Shown here piece by piece: positions 50,695 through 59,157 of a stretch of 64,000 bases of DNA (positions are counted from its first letter, which is position 1; each line of letters opens with the position of its first letter). The stretch lies in NCBI GenBank assembly GCA_020402945.1, contig JADBYQ010000011.1, positions 1 through 64,000 of the forward strand. Reading direction: 5' to 3'. The position numbers and the translations under genes are program-made. The DNA comes from Cytophagales bacterium. Its GTDB lineage: Bacteria; Bacteroidota; Bacteroidia; Cytophagales; Cyclobacteriaceae. The notes under the pieces are model-generated. The model was not told the DNA's origin. It ran no database searches and was given only the letters and a program-made list of their open reading frames with translations.

Positions 50695-51072
50695 CTAGGT
50701 ATAGAACTCTTCGATCGATCCGAAGTATGCGTTGATCCACCCTTCAACAATATCATCGTAATCTTGATCAGGAATATTTGTGTGCCGAATTTCTACAGAA
50801 GTTCCGGCTTTATCTTCATGGAGTTTGATCGTGACAATGGAGGGTTCGATTTGATCTCCAAAGTACCACTGCTGCACTATTTTTTTGTTGGTTTCGAACT
50901 CCAGATTTTTTCCGGCTATACTGCCTTCCCATAGCGAAAACTCACTCCCGGGCTCCGTACTCATTTCAGCCTCTTCGCCAGACCACAGATGAATGGTATT
51001 CGGATTGGTGAGTGCCAGATAGACATCTTCAGGGGGTGCGGCTATCGTAAAATATTTTTTGAAGTCTTTCAT
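50695..51072 (-). CDS. SRPBCC-domain (START-like/AHSA1) protein
   Basis: A 125-residue small helix-grip protein: KKYFTIAAPPEDVYLALTNPNTIHLWSGEEAEM, EFSLWEGSIAGKNLEFETNKKIVQQWYFGD and the C-terminal helix DDIVEGWINAYFGSIEEFY. These are the hallmarks of the AHSA1/SRPBCC fold, which binds hydrophobic ligands or, in the AHSA1 case, Hsp90. Specific role not visible. It lies downstream of a heptad-repeat array and the MaoC gene. Confidence 0.9.
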   Translation of the reverse strand: MKDFKKYFTIAAPPEDVYLALTNPNTIHLWSGEEAEMSTEPGSEFSLWEGSIAGKNLEFETNKKIVQQWYFGDQIEPSIVTIKLHEDKAGTSVEIRHTNIPDQDYDDIVEGWINAYFGSIEEFYT

Positions 51073-51091
51073 TTTTTTGAGCGGATTTGAG

Positions 51092-51147
51092 CAACAGGCT
51101 GCAAGCTAAAGGCTACAAGCGTGAGGCGTGCAGCATGAAGCTTGCAG
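51092..51147. repeat. Degenerate 7-bp tandem array (8 units)
   Basis: Eight in-phase heptamers of the type CTNNAAG/CNTGCAG (examples CTGCAAG, CTACAAG, CATGAAG, CTTGCAG). The first and last units make 11-bp inverted arms (51096-51106 and 51140-51150), so the array could fold. The array reaches the stop codon of the MaoC gene and lies between it and the SRPBCC gene. Confidence 0.7.
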
Positions 51148-51148
51148 C

Positions 51149-51622
51149 CTATTTGCTATTAATAAAGTGATACAAGAATACTAAGATTCCATTAAATGCA
51201 GGCTTGGCGTTGTCTTTGATCTCTAATGTTACATCCACCTCAAATTTAGTGATTCCGCGGAGGTTAAGAATAGAATGAAGTTTGGCTCTAAGTCTTACTT
51301 CGTGATTGACCAGCACGGGTTGATTGAATTTTAGTTTTTCAATACCATAGTTAATCATCATCTTGATATTTCTAAATTCGGCAATCTGATCCCACAAATG
51401 AGGAACCAGCGATAAGGTTAAATAACCATGCGCGATCGTGCTTTTGAAAGTGGTTTCAACAGCCGCTCGGGCAGGATCGGTGTGGATCCATTGGTGATCG
51501 AGGGTAGCATCAGCAAACCGGTTGATTTGATCCTGTGTGATGGTCGTGTATTCAGATACACCCAATTCTTTGCCTAAAAAGGTTTGGAATTCTTCGTGAC
51601 TGTTGATGACGAGTTGACTCAT
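51149..51622 (-). CDS. MaoC-like (R)-enoyl-CoA hydratase family protein
   Basis: A 157-residue single hot-dog protein. The hydratase motif is ITQDQINRFADATLDHQWIHTDPARA, where Asp and His form the catalytic pair, followed by TIAHGYLTLSLVPHLW. Members hydrate 2-enoyl-CoA or acyl-ACP substrates. ATG at 51622 matches the family N terminus; the longer frame to 51667 is unlikely. A heptad array overlaps its stop codon. Confidence 0.92.
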   Translation of the reverse strand: MSQLVINSHEEFQTFLGKELGVSEYTTITQDQINRFADATLDHQWIHTDPARAAVETTFKSTIAHGYLTLSLVPHLWDQIAEFRNIKMMINYGIEKLKFNQPVLVNHEVRLRAKLHSILNLRGITKFEVDVTLEIKDNAKPAFNGILVFLYHFINSK

Positions 51623-51715
51623 GGGTAGTAGGTTACGGGCACTAAAGTATGAAATCACATTCACCAATAAGTAAATCCATTTGGCAATTATCCGCTAAAT
51701 TTTGAATTTTGGTCG

Positions 51716-52501
51716 ATGCAGTCAGAATTTTGGTCAGTTTACTTGTTTGGATTTGGCGTGGTGATGGCGATGCTCACCTTTGTATGGATGGTGAGTGTGA
51801 AATTGACCAATGCGAGCATAGTCGATCCCTTCTGGGGATTGGGATTTGTGCTATTGGCGATTTACTATTATTTCAATACCGAGGGTGATCTAACCCGAAA
51901 AGCGGTTGTTTTACTTTTGACAAGTGTATGGGGACTTCGTTTGTTTGGGTATCTCTTATTCCGAAATGCCGGTAAGCCAGAAGATTATCGGTACGCTCAA
52001 TTCCGAAAACAATATGGTCCGGAACGGTATTGGTGGTTCAGTTTTTTTCAAGTCTTTTTGTTACAAGGAATTTTGTTGTGGCTAATTTCATCGCCATTGC
52101 TGGTTGCCCAGCAAGGGTCAGATCGCCCTTTTGGGATGTTGGATGTTTTAGGACTCACACTTTGGATCATCGGCTTCTCATTCGAGGCCGGTGGTGACTA
52201 TCAACTATCGAAATTTAAATCAGATGTATCCAACAAAGGTAAAGTATTGAATACCGGTTTTTGGAAATATACGCGCCACCCAAATTATTTTGGCGATGCC
52301 TGCGTATGGTGGGGTTTTGCGTTGTTTGCGACAGCGGCCGGAAGTTACTGGCCTGTATTGAGTTCTGTGCTCATGACATTTCTTCTTTTGAAGGTATCTG
52401 GTGTAGCTTTACTGGAAAGAGCATTGAAAAAAAACAAACCGGAATACGAGGAATACATTCGCAGAACACCATCCTTTTTCCCCTGGTTTCCTAAGAAGTA
52501 A
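51716..52501 (+). CDS. DUF1295 membrane protein (steroid 5-alpha-reductase-like)
   Basis: A 261-residue integral membrane protein with about six TM helices. The C-terminal catalytic-type region GGDYQLSKFKSDVSNKGKVLNTGFWKYTRHPNYFGDACVWWG (about 160-202), with RHPNYFGD, is the signature shared by DUF1295, isoprenylcysteine methyltransferase and steroid reductase-like enzymes. It likely acts on a lipid in the inner membrane using NADPH or SAM; the substrate is unknown. It is divergent from the MaoC gene. Confidence 0.92.
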   Translation: MQSEFWSVYLFGFGVVMAMLTFVWMVSVKLTNASIVDPFWGLGFVLLAIYYYFNTEGDLTRKAVVLLLTSVWGLRLFGYLLFRNAGKPEDYRYAQFRKQYGPERYWWFSFFQVFLLQGILLWLISSPLLVAQQGSDRPFGMLDVLGLTLWIIGFSFEAGGDYQLSKFKSDVSNKGKVLNTGFWKYTRHPNYFGDACVWWGFALFATAAGSYWPVLSSVLMTFLLLKVSGVALLERALKKNKPEYEEYIRRTPSFFPWFPKK

Positions 52502-52504
52502 GGT

Positions 52505-52921
52505 ATGAATTGGATTCGATCTGCTGTTGAAGTAAAAGACCCTCTGGTGAAGCCCAAAGTGGATGTGGAGACGTTGGCTTCGATTGACCCGTCTACGATG
52601 GAGGATTCGTTTGTGTATGTTCATTGCCATTTCAACAATACGTCTGATGACATGTTGATTCGTATCTGGTCGACTACATTCTTGGTCGACCGTGATTCAG
52701 TAGCCAGGTCGCAGCTTGTCCATGCAGAAAACATCTCGTATGCCCCACAGTGGACGATCATTCCCCGAAAGGGAGATTTTACCTTTCTACTCATTTTTGG
52801 TGGTCTTCCTAAAAGCTGTTTGATGTTTGATATGGTGGAAGAGATTGCGCAGCCGGGCGGCTTTCACATCAAAAATATCAAGCGCAACGAAACAGATGTC
52901 TATCACATTGATTTACTTTAA
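52505..52921 (+). CDS. Conserved-type hypothetical cytoplasmic protein
   Basis: A 138-residue beta-rich protein without signal or TM helix (SFVYVHCHFNNTSDDMLIRIWSTTFLVD, ISYAPQWTIIPRKGDFTFLLIFGGLPKSC, VEEIAQPGGFHIKNI). It starts 3 bp after the DUF1295 gene, so it is probably cotranscribed. I do not recognise the family; coding composition and the tight spacing support that it is real. Confidence 0.75.
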   Translation: MNWIRSAVEVKDPLVKPKVDVETLASIDPSTMEDSFVYVHCHFNNTSDDMLIRIWSTTFLVDRDSVARSQLVHAENISYAPQWTIIPRKGDFTFLLIFGGLPKSCLMFDMVEEIAQPGGFHIKNIKRNETDVYHIDLL

Positions 52922-52928
52922 AGCACAG

Positions 52929-53005
52929 TATCTACTACCTTACTACTTATGTCTAACGTCTTACTACTTACGTCTTGCATCTAATCTCTAACCTTTGACC
53001 TTATG
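52929..53005. repeat. Degenerate 7-bp tandem array (11 units) ending at a start codon
   Basis: Eleven consecutive heptamers (examples CTACTTA twice, CGTCTTA, CATCTAA, TCTCTAA) without a gap. The last unit, CCTTATG, contains the ATG of the next gene (53003-53005) in register. It fills the whole gap after the hypothetical gene at 52921. Confidence 0.75.
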
Positions 53006-54274
53006 TTATCTCGCAGAAATGTTCTCAAATCGTTAGGCCTTTCAGCGCTCTCTCTATCGGCTCTGCAAGCGCGTGCGACTGACCTGCAACAGCCTTTGCT
53101 TGATTTCGAAGATCCTAAATTTTGGGACAGTGTGCGCGGTCAATTTATGTTGAGCAAGGACAAAGTCTTTTTCAATTGTGGAACTGTGGGAGTGATGCCA
53201 CGCGTGGTTTTTGAAAAGCTAACCGAACATTCTCGCTACCTGGCTTCCGATGTTGCTGATTGGGCATACAAAGATGACAACAAAGAACAGTTCATAAGCG
53301 GCTACAATAATCTAATACCCATTCGAACGAAAGTGGCAAAACTGTTGAACTGTGAAGTAGGGGAGATTGCAATGACAGACAACGTAACGAATGGGATGAG
53401 TTACATCGCGAATGGAATGACATTGCAGCCCGGTGATGAAATTTTAACAACCGACCAAGAGCACGGGGGCGGACAATCTTCCTGGAAAGTGAAGGAGAAA
53501 CGTTTCGGTGCGGTATTCAAAACAGTAGCCATTGGAAAGCCAATTACTAGTTCGGTAGAAGTGTATGATACGATTGTAAAAGCGTTTACACCGAAGACCA
53601 AAGTGTTGATGCTGTCGCACATGATTTCCGGGTCGGGCGCTATTCTTCCTGTGAAGGAATTGTGTGCAGAGGCGAAGCGAAGAGGAATTTTTACCGTGTT
53701 AGATGGCGCTCAAACGATAGGTCACATAAAAATTAATCTGAAAGACATCGATTGCGATGCCTACGTAGGCTGCTTTCATAAATGGATAGGTGCGCCAACT
53801 GGAACGGGCTTTATGTTCGTGAAGGCAGAGCATATGAAAGACCTATGGACTACCATCGCTAGTTACCGATGGGATGATCATGCAGATGAAGGCTTTCGGT
53901 TTACACAGAGAGGAACGGGTAATTTTTCCGTTTTACTAGCCCTTGAAACAGCCCTTGATTTTCATTTTCAACTCGGGCCCGACAAAGTATATGAACGTAT
54001 CAAATTTTTGGGAGACCGCTTGCGCACGGGGCTGAAACAAAATAAGAAAGTCAAAATCTTTTCTCCGGAAGAAGACGCGATGTGTGCGGGCATTACCTTG
54101 TATACGATTGAAGGCTTAACGGGCACTCAAATCCAGGATGCATATTGGGCGAAAGCGAAGATGCGCCCGCGGTCGCAAGGCGATGTCTTTGGCGTGAGAC
54201 ATTCAACGCATATTTTTAATTCAACAGATGAAATTGACCGAGCCATAAAAATTGTAAACGAATTGTCAGCTTAA
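53003..54274 (+). CDS. Class V aminotransferase-fold protein with Tat-type signal
   Basis: A 423-residue PLP enzyme of the aspartate aminotransferase V fold (isopenicillin N epimerase-like). The N terminus LSRRNVLKSLGLSALSLSALQARA has a twin-arginine motif, so export of the folded holoenzyme is likely. The catalytic region is FHKWIGAPTGTGFMFV, with PLP Lys in the HKW motif (about residue 257), preceded by LDGAQTIGHI (Asp to the pyridine N). It acts on an amino acid or cysteine-type substrate. The heptad array runs into its start. The FMO gene follows 12 bp downstream. Confidence 0.9.
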   Translation: MLSRRNVLKSLGLSALSLSALQARATDLQQPLLDFEDPKFWDSVRGQFMLSKDKVFFNCGTVGVMPRVVFEKLTEHSRYLASDVADWAYKDDNKEQFISGYNNLIPIRTKVAKLLNCEVGEIAMTDNVTNGMSYIANGMTLQPGDEILTTDQEHGGGQSSWKVKEKRFGAVFKTVAIGKPITSSVEVYDTIVKAFTPKTKVLMLSHMISGSGAILPVKELCAEAKRRGIFTVLDGAQTIGHIKINLKDIDCDAYVGCFHKWIGAPTGTGFMFVKAEHMKDLWTTIASYRWDDHADEGFRFTQRGTGNFSVLLALETALDFHFQLGPDKVYERIKFLGDRLRTGLKQNKKVKIFSPEEDAMCAGITLYTIEGLTGTQIQDAYWAKAKMRPRSQGDVFGVRHSTHIFNSTDEIDRAIKIVNELSA

Positions 54275-54286
54275 GTATACGACCTA

Positions 54287-55576
54287 ATGAGTGTAAGAAA
54301 AAGAGTTTGCGTGATTGGTGCAGGCCCTTCGGGGATTACAGCTGCGAAAAATCTATTAGACGAAGGAATGGGTGTAGTCGTATATGATTACGGACAGGAA
54401 GTGGGTGGGAATTGGGTTTTCAATGCGAAGTCGTCACATTCAAGTGTATTTGAGACAACACATATCATTAGTTCGAAGACGTTGTCTCAGTATGATGATT
54501 TTCCATTTCCCGCAGATTATCCGGATTATCCATCCCATCAGCAGCTAGCTGCCTATTTTCAAAATTATGCGAAGCATTTTAAGTTGTATGAGCATATTCA
54601 GTTTGATACACTGGTAGAAAAGTGTGAATTAGACAATGATAAGAAGTGGAAAGTGACGACCACCAAAAGCGGAATTACGAAGACGGAATCTTTTCATGCG
54701 CTTGCCGTTTGCAACGGTCACCATTGGAAGCCCCGTTATCCAACCTATCCGGGAAATTTTTCAGGGAAGATGATGCACTCACATGATGTGAAGCGCTTTT
54801 CGGATTTCACAGATCAGCGAGTACTCGTCATCGGAGGAGGTAACTCTGCCTGTGATGTGGCAGTGGAGTCAAGTAGATTTTCGAAATCTACGGATATCAG
54901 TTGGCGGAGAGGTTATTGGATTGTACCTAAATTTATTTTTGGTAAGCCTTCCGACATAGTTGGTGGTATACTTCGAATTATGCCCAAGTTCATTTGGCGC
55001 AAAGTAACGAGCCTAATGATTAAAATAATTCAGGGGACAAATTCTTCTTATGGCCTTCCTGAGCCGGAAGACGATTTTGGATTTCATCACCCAACTATTA
55101 ATAGTGAACTGTTTTATTTTTTGCGTCATGGAAAGATTAACCCTCGAAAAGATATTGATCGCTATGAGGGGCAAACTGTGTTTTTCAAGGATGGAAGTAA
55201 ACGCGATTATGATGTGATTGTAGCTTGCACCGGCTACATTATCTCACACCCGTTTTTTGATAAAAAATTTATTGATTACTCCGAAGGTGATGTGCCGCTA
55301 TACTTAAGAATGTTGCATCCGGAAATTGAGAATGTATACTTTATAGGCTTGTTTCAGCCATTGGGGTGTATATGGCCCGGAGCAGAACTGCAAAGTAAAA
55401 TCATGGCCAAAGAGTTGGTGGGAAAATGGACGCGTCCAAAGAAAGTTGCGGCATTAGCTAACAACGAAGTGAAGCATCCCGATTTCAAGCAAATCAAAAC
55501 GCCAAGGCACACTATTACGGTTAACTATCATTCCTTTAGAGGTCGATTGTCGAAGGAGTTGGCGAAGAGTAGTTAA
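54287..55576 (+). CDS. Flavin-containing monooxygenase
   Basis: A 429-residue FMO-type enzyme. FAD motif GAGPSGITAAKNLL (residues 11-24), NADPH motif VIGGGNSACDVAVES (about 183-197), and the FMO signature variant FSGKMMHSHDVKRF (about 163-176) are in the usual order. It oxygenates nucleophilic N or S atoms using NADPH and O2. It starts 12 bp after the exported PLP enzyme; the pair may act on the same class of compound (inference). Its stop overlaps the convergent DoxX gene stop by 4 bp. Confidence 0.93.
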   Translation: MSVRKRVCVIGAGPSGITAAKNLLDEGMGVVVYDYGQEVGGNWVFNAKSSHSSVFETTHIISSKTLSQYDDFPFPADYPDYPSHQQLAAYFQNYAKHFKLYEHIQFDTLVEKCELDNDKKWKVTTTKSGITKTESFHALAVCNGHHWKPRYPTYPGNFSGKMMHSHDVKRFSDFTDQRVLVIGGGNSACDVAVESSRFSKSTDISWRRGYWIVPKFIFGKPSDIVGGILRIMPKFIWRKVTSLMIKIIQGTNSSYGLPEPEDDFGFHHPTINSELFYFLRHGKINPRKDIDRYEGQTVFFKDGSKRDYDVIVACTGYIISHPFFDKKFIDYSEGDVPLYLRMLHPEIENVYFIGLFQPLGCIWPGAELQSKIMAKELVGKWTRPKKVAALANNEVKHPDFKQIKTPRHTITVNYHSFRGRLSKELAKSS

Positions 55577-55944
55577 GTGTTACGATTACTCCACGCCCAA
55601 TAAATCAGGAGGGGATGAATCATAACGAGCCTGAACCATCCTACCCACACGGGAACACAAAGATCCCCTGCACAGCTGTTAACTTCAATAAAATAGACAT
55701 GTGAAGGTATAAATGCAATAAGCATAGCTATGATTCCAAAGGCTGCCCATTTTCTAGAAAAAGTAGGAATTAATAGGATGCCCAATAAAATCTCTATCAC
55801 ACCACTACTCCAATTAATAAGTGCGTGATATGGAAAATAGGGCGGAATGAGTGGAAGATAAAAGGAAGGATTGAGAAAATGATTAAGGCCGGCAGCAACG
55901 TAAAAGAGCGCCATGGCTAACACATTGAGAGGGTACTTTTTCAT
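55573..55944 (-). CDS. DoxX/MauE-like membrane protein
   Basis: A 123-residue protein with four TM helices (about 6-24, 40-58, 65-82, 97-116), opening with FYVAAGLNHFLNPSFYLPLIPPYFPYHALINWSSGVIEILLGILL, the DoxX-type pattern with His in the first helix region. A CAGDLCV loop follows. DoxX proteins are small quinone/thiol-linked membrane proteins of varied role. ATG at 55944 is chosen. It overlaps the FMO stop by 4 bp in convergent order. Confidence 0.85.
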   Translation of the reverse strand: MKKYPLNVLAMALFYVAAGLNHFLNPSFYLPLIPPYFPYHALINWSSGVIEILLGILLIPTFSRKWAAFGIIAMLIAFIPSHVYFIEVNSCAGDLCVPVWVGWFRLVMIHPLLIYWAWSNRNT

Positions 55945-56015
55945 CTTGTGAATTTGATTTGAATAATGTTGTCGATGCAATAAGTAGAATAGTCACTATT
56001 AACTTACTTTATTGG

Positions 56016-56300
56016 CTAATGGCCAGCTAATGGAGTCCCGAAAATTCCAACGGCAAGTTCTGCCCAAATTAACAGAAATGCTCCAATAACTAATACACAA
56101 AAAAGAATTCGATACTTGGTTTGTGTTACTTTTCTAAGCACGACTTCCAGTATAACTCCTGTAATTAGCAATAGAGTGCCCATGGCTATAAAATCAAAGA
56201 AGGTCCATTTAACTTCCTCTGTAAACTGCATCGCGATTAATGGAATAAACAGTAAAATTCCCACTGAAATTAGAATGATGACAAGTCTGTTGTTTTTCAT
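56016..56300 (-). CDS. Small three-helix membrane protein
   Basis: A 94-residue protein with three TM helices (about 6-24, 37-56, 66-85) and short charged loops (QFTEEVKW, RKVTQTKYR). It has an architecture seen in many Bacteroidota small membrane proteins, without a named family. ATG at 56300 gives a normal N terminus. It lies 71 bp upstream of the DoxX gene on the same strand and may be cotranscribed with it. Function unknown. Confidence 0.6.
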   Translation of the reverse strand: MKNNRLVIILISVGILLFIPLIAMQFTEEVKWTFFDFIAMGTLLLITGVILEVVLRKVTQTKYRILFCVLVIGAFLLIWAELAVGIFGTPLAGH

Positions 56301-56554
56301 GCTTTTTACTTCGAGATAGAACTGATTCTTTATTGTTGGCCTATTTATGAAGAATTTGCAGTTTTGCAAAACGTGTTGTTTCTAAGCTCTCTCAATATGT
56401 AAGAGGCCAACCAATGGAAGAGGTACATCTATTGTTCAAGAATCGTTGACTCGTAGAACTCAATAAGTTCTGTTAAGCCCGCCCGCACCAACGATGTATA
56501 CGCACAAAGTAAGTTGCCCTTATAATATTTCAAATTCCGCGTTACTTTTACAGG

Positions 56555-59038
56555 ATGTCTTACCCCGTTCTTGACGTACTTTCCCAACTGATTGAAAACC
56601 TCGGTCAGTATCCGATCGTAATTCTCCAAGCACCTCCCGGGGCGGGAAAGTCTACCGTCCTACCCCTTGAACTTTTAAATGCGCCATACCTAAAAAACAA
56701 TAAAATCATTTTGCTTGAACCACGCAGGCTGGCAGCCAGATCAGTTGCCGCACGCATGGCTAGCTTGTTAAAGGAAGAAGTAGGGCAGACCATTGGTTAT
56801 CGAATTCGTTTTGAAACGGTAGTGAGTGCTCAAACTCGTATCGAGGTGGTCACGGAGGGAATTCTCACTCGGATGATCCAGTCTGACAATTCACTGGAGG
56901 GCGTTGGTTTGGTTATTTTCGATGAATTCCATGAGCGCAGTTTACAAGCTGATTTAGCCTTGGCATTGTGCTACCAAAGTCAGCAAGTGCTTCGGAATGA
57001 TTTAAAATTATTGATCATGTCGGCCACCTTAGATGGTGAGAAAATTTCTGCATTGCTCGATAATGCGCCCATCATTACAAGTAGTGGGAAGCAATTCCCC
57101 ATTACCATCAAGTATCAGCCTGTTGACAAGGAAGACGCCATTGCGGTTGCAACTACTCGGGTCATTCGTAGGGCGTTAAAAGAGCAGTCAGGTGATTTAT
57201 TGGTTTTTTTACCAGGCAGTGGCGAAATTCGAAAAACGATGGAAGCTTTGAGTACCGATGAAAGTTCTGTAGTTGTTCAACCACTTTATGGCGATTTGCC
57301 ATTGAAGGAACAACAGCAAGCCATCTTGCCCCATCCGCAAGGCCTACGCAAAGTGGTGTTAGCTACTTCTATTGCCGAGACATCACTGACCATAGAAGGC
57401 ATCACAACGGTTATTGATTCAGGCTATTCTCGGGTAGCACGGTTTGATCCGCGAAGTGGTATGACTAAGCTCGAAACGATACGTGTTACAAGAGATGCAG
57501 CTGATCAACGTGCCGGTCGTGCCGGAAGGTTGGGACCGGGAGTTTGCTATCGTCTGTGGGCCGAGAATACACACAGCCATTTGTTGCCGATGCGACAGCC
57601 GGAAATTTTAGAAGCAGATTTGTCGCCACTTCTTTTAGAGTTGAGCAACTGGGGAATAAAAAACCTGAACGAGTTGCAGTGGATCACGTTGCCCCCAATA
57701 GGTACGGTTAGTCAGGCAAAACAATTGTTGCAAGAGTTGGGCGCCCTGATCGGAGACGTGATTACCCAACGGGGAAGAGCCATGTTGAAGCTTCCTACTC
57801 ACCCCAGAATTGCGCATATGTTGCTGTCGGCAAAAGAGGCGGATGCAAAGGGCAATACGCTGGCAACTGATGTAGCCGCATTGTTGGAAGAACGTGACCC
57901 ACTGTCGAAAGACGCAGGGGCTGACTTAAGTTTACGCGTGGAAGTTTTACGCAAGTGGCGAAAAGGGGAGCGAGTAAATGCTGATCGAAACGTACTGCAA
58001 CGAATTGAACGGTTGGCCTCATCCTGGCGAAAGACATTTAATTTGGAAATGGACAACGCTATCGTTGCGGATACAGATGTTGGTAAGTTTTTATCAGAAG
58101 CCTATCCTGAGCGAATTGCTCATCAGATTGAAAAACAAACCGAACGATACAAGTTAGCCAACGGCCGGGTTGTGCGGTTGCCAGATCATGATCCATTAAC
58201 GCGTGAAAGTTGGTTGTGTGTAGCGCAATTAGATGCCGGTACTAAAGGGGAAGGAAAGATGTTTTTGGCAGCGCCATTACATCTCGATGATTTGGTCGAA
58301 CGAGCTCAAGAAAAGGAAGCTGTTCGGTGGGATAAAGAAAGAGGAATGCTGGTGGCCGTGGTAGAGAAGCGAATAGGAAATGTGGTGGTCTCCACGCGAC
58401 CACTGCAAAAGATTTCTGAAGAAATAAGAATACGTGTTTTATGTGACGCGCTGCGAGAAGAAGGATTTAGTTTGCTGAATTGGCAGGATGAGCACACGGA
58501 ATGGCAGGTGCGTTTGATGTGCATTCGAGTGTGGCGACCAAATGAAGGATGGCCAGATGTTAGTGAAGAAAAACTGTTAGCCAGTGCAGAAGAATGGCTC
58601 GGTCCTTTTCTAAGTCAGGTTTCGAAGCGTATTGATTTTCACCGATTGGATTTACAGACTATTTTAACGAGCCTGCTTCCCTGGGAGCTAAATGCCAAAC
58701 TCGATAAATTAGCCCCCGCCAAATTGCAAGTTCCCAGCGGGTCAATGATCAAGCTTTACTATTTTAAAGACGGCCAAGCCCCAAAAATTGAAGTACGATT
58801 ACAAGAAATGTTTGGATTGTTAGAGACGCCAACAATTAATGAAGGAAGGGTGGAGATTGTATTGCACCTACTTTCTCCGGGTTATAAGCCTGTACAGGTA
58901 ACTCAAGACCTGAAAAGCTTTTGGCATACCATTTATCATGAAGTACGAAGTGAATTAAAGAGACGCTACCCACGCCATCATTGGCCGGAAGACCCTTGGA
59001 CTGCAGAAGCGGTGACGGGAGTAAGGAAGAAAATATGA
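56555..59038 (+). CDS. hrpB: ATP-dependent helicase HrpB
   Basis: An 827-residue DEAH/RHA-like helicase. Walker A APPGAGKST (26-34), Walker B in DEFH form (Asp123-Glu-Phe-His126), motif III SATLDG, motif VI QRAGRAGRLGPG, then the helicase-associated and HrpB C-terminal domains. The enzyme is widespread in bacteria, but its role is not firmly known. The ATG at 56555 follows an ACAGG ribosome site. The last 99 bp before codon WT are repeated perfectly 2 kb downstream with a different tail, so the present C terminus (ending TGVRKKI) may be imported. Confidence 0.95.
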   Translation: MSYPVLDVLSQLIENLGQYPIVILQAPPGAGKSTVLPLELLNAPYLKNNKIILLEPRRLAARSVAARMASLLKEEVGQTIGYRIRFETVVSAQTRIEVVTEGILTRMIQSDNSLEGVGLVIFDEFHERSLQADLALALCYQSQQVLRNDLKLLIMSATLDGEKISALLDNAPIITSSGKQFPITIKYQPVDKEDAIAVATTRVIRRALKEQSGDLLVFLPGSGEIRKTMEALSTDESSVVVQPLYGDLPLKEQQQAILPHPQGLRKVVLATSIAETSLTIEGITTVIDSGYSRVARFDPRSGMTKLETIRVTRDAADQRAGRAGRLGPGVCYRLWAENTHSHLLPMRQPEILEADLSPLLLELSNWGIKNLNELQWITLPPIGTVSQAKQLLQELGALIGDVITQRGRAMLKLPTHPRIAHMLLSAKEADAKGNTLATDVAALLEERDPLSKDAGADLSLRVEVLRKWRKGERVNADRNVLQRIERLASSWRKTFNLEMDNAIVADTDVGKFLSEAYPERIAHQIEKQTERYKLANGRVVRLPDHDPLTRESWLCVAQLDAGTKGEGKMFLAAPLHLDDLVERAQEKEAVRWDKERGMLVAVVEKRIGNVVVSTRPLQKISEEIRIRVLCDALREEGFSLLNWQDEHTEWQVRLMCIRVWRPNEGWPDVSEEKLLASAEEWLGPFLSQVSKRIDFHRLDLQTILTSLLPWELNAKLDKLAPAKLQVPSGSMIKLYYFKDGQAPKIEVRLQEMFGLLETPTINEGRVEIVLHLLSPGYKPVQVTQDLKSFWHTIYHEVRSELKRRYPRHHWPEDPWTAEAVTGVRKKI
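58903..59001 (+). repeat. 99-bp direct repeat, copy in hrpB
   Basis: Identical over 99 bp to 60965-61063. It encodes the 33 residues from QDLKSF to DPWT of HrpB. Before the repeat the two copies do not match; after it they encode related but different tails (AEAVTGVRKKI here, AEAVRGAVRKK downstream). Confidence 0.9.
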
Positions 59039-59157
59039 TTTGTTGTGGTCTTTATTCGGAAGGTTGGTAAGTACCTGTTCAAGCTACTTGGCTAAATATT
59101 TGGCTATCTTTCCAAGAAATTTTTCTATTTTTTAATTACATCGAGGCATAGAATTTT

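Noticed and set aside
51096-51150. Classic intrinsic terminator after the MaoC gene
   Set aside because: No T-run follows the stem, and the pairing is explained by the heptad array.
52929-53005. Heptad arrays as CRISPR repeats
   Set aside because: Units are 7 bp with no spacers, and no cas genes are present.
56457-56475. Small inverted repeat AGAACT-N5-AGTTCT before hrpB
   Set aside because: Six-base arms alone in AT-rich DNA are expected by chance.
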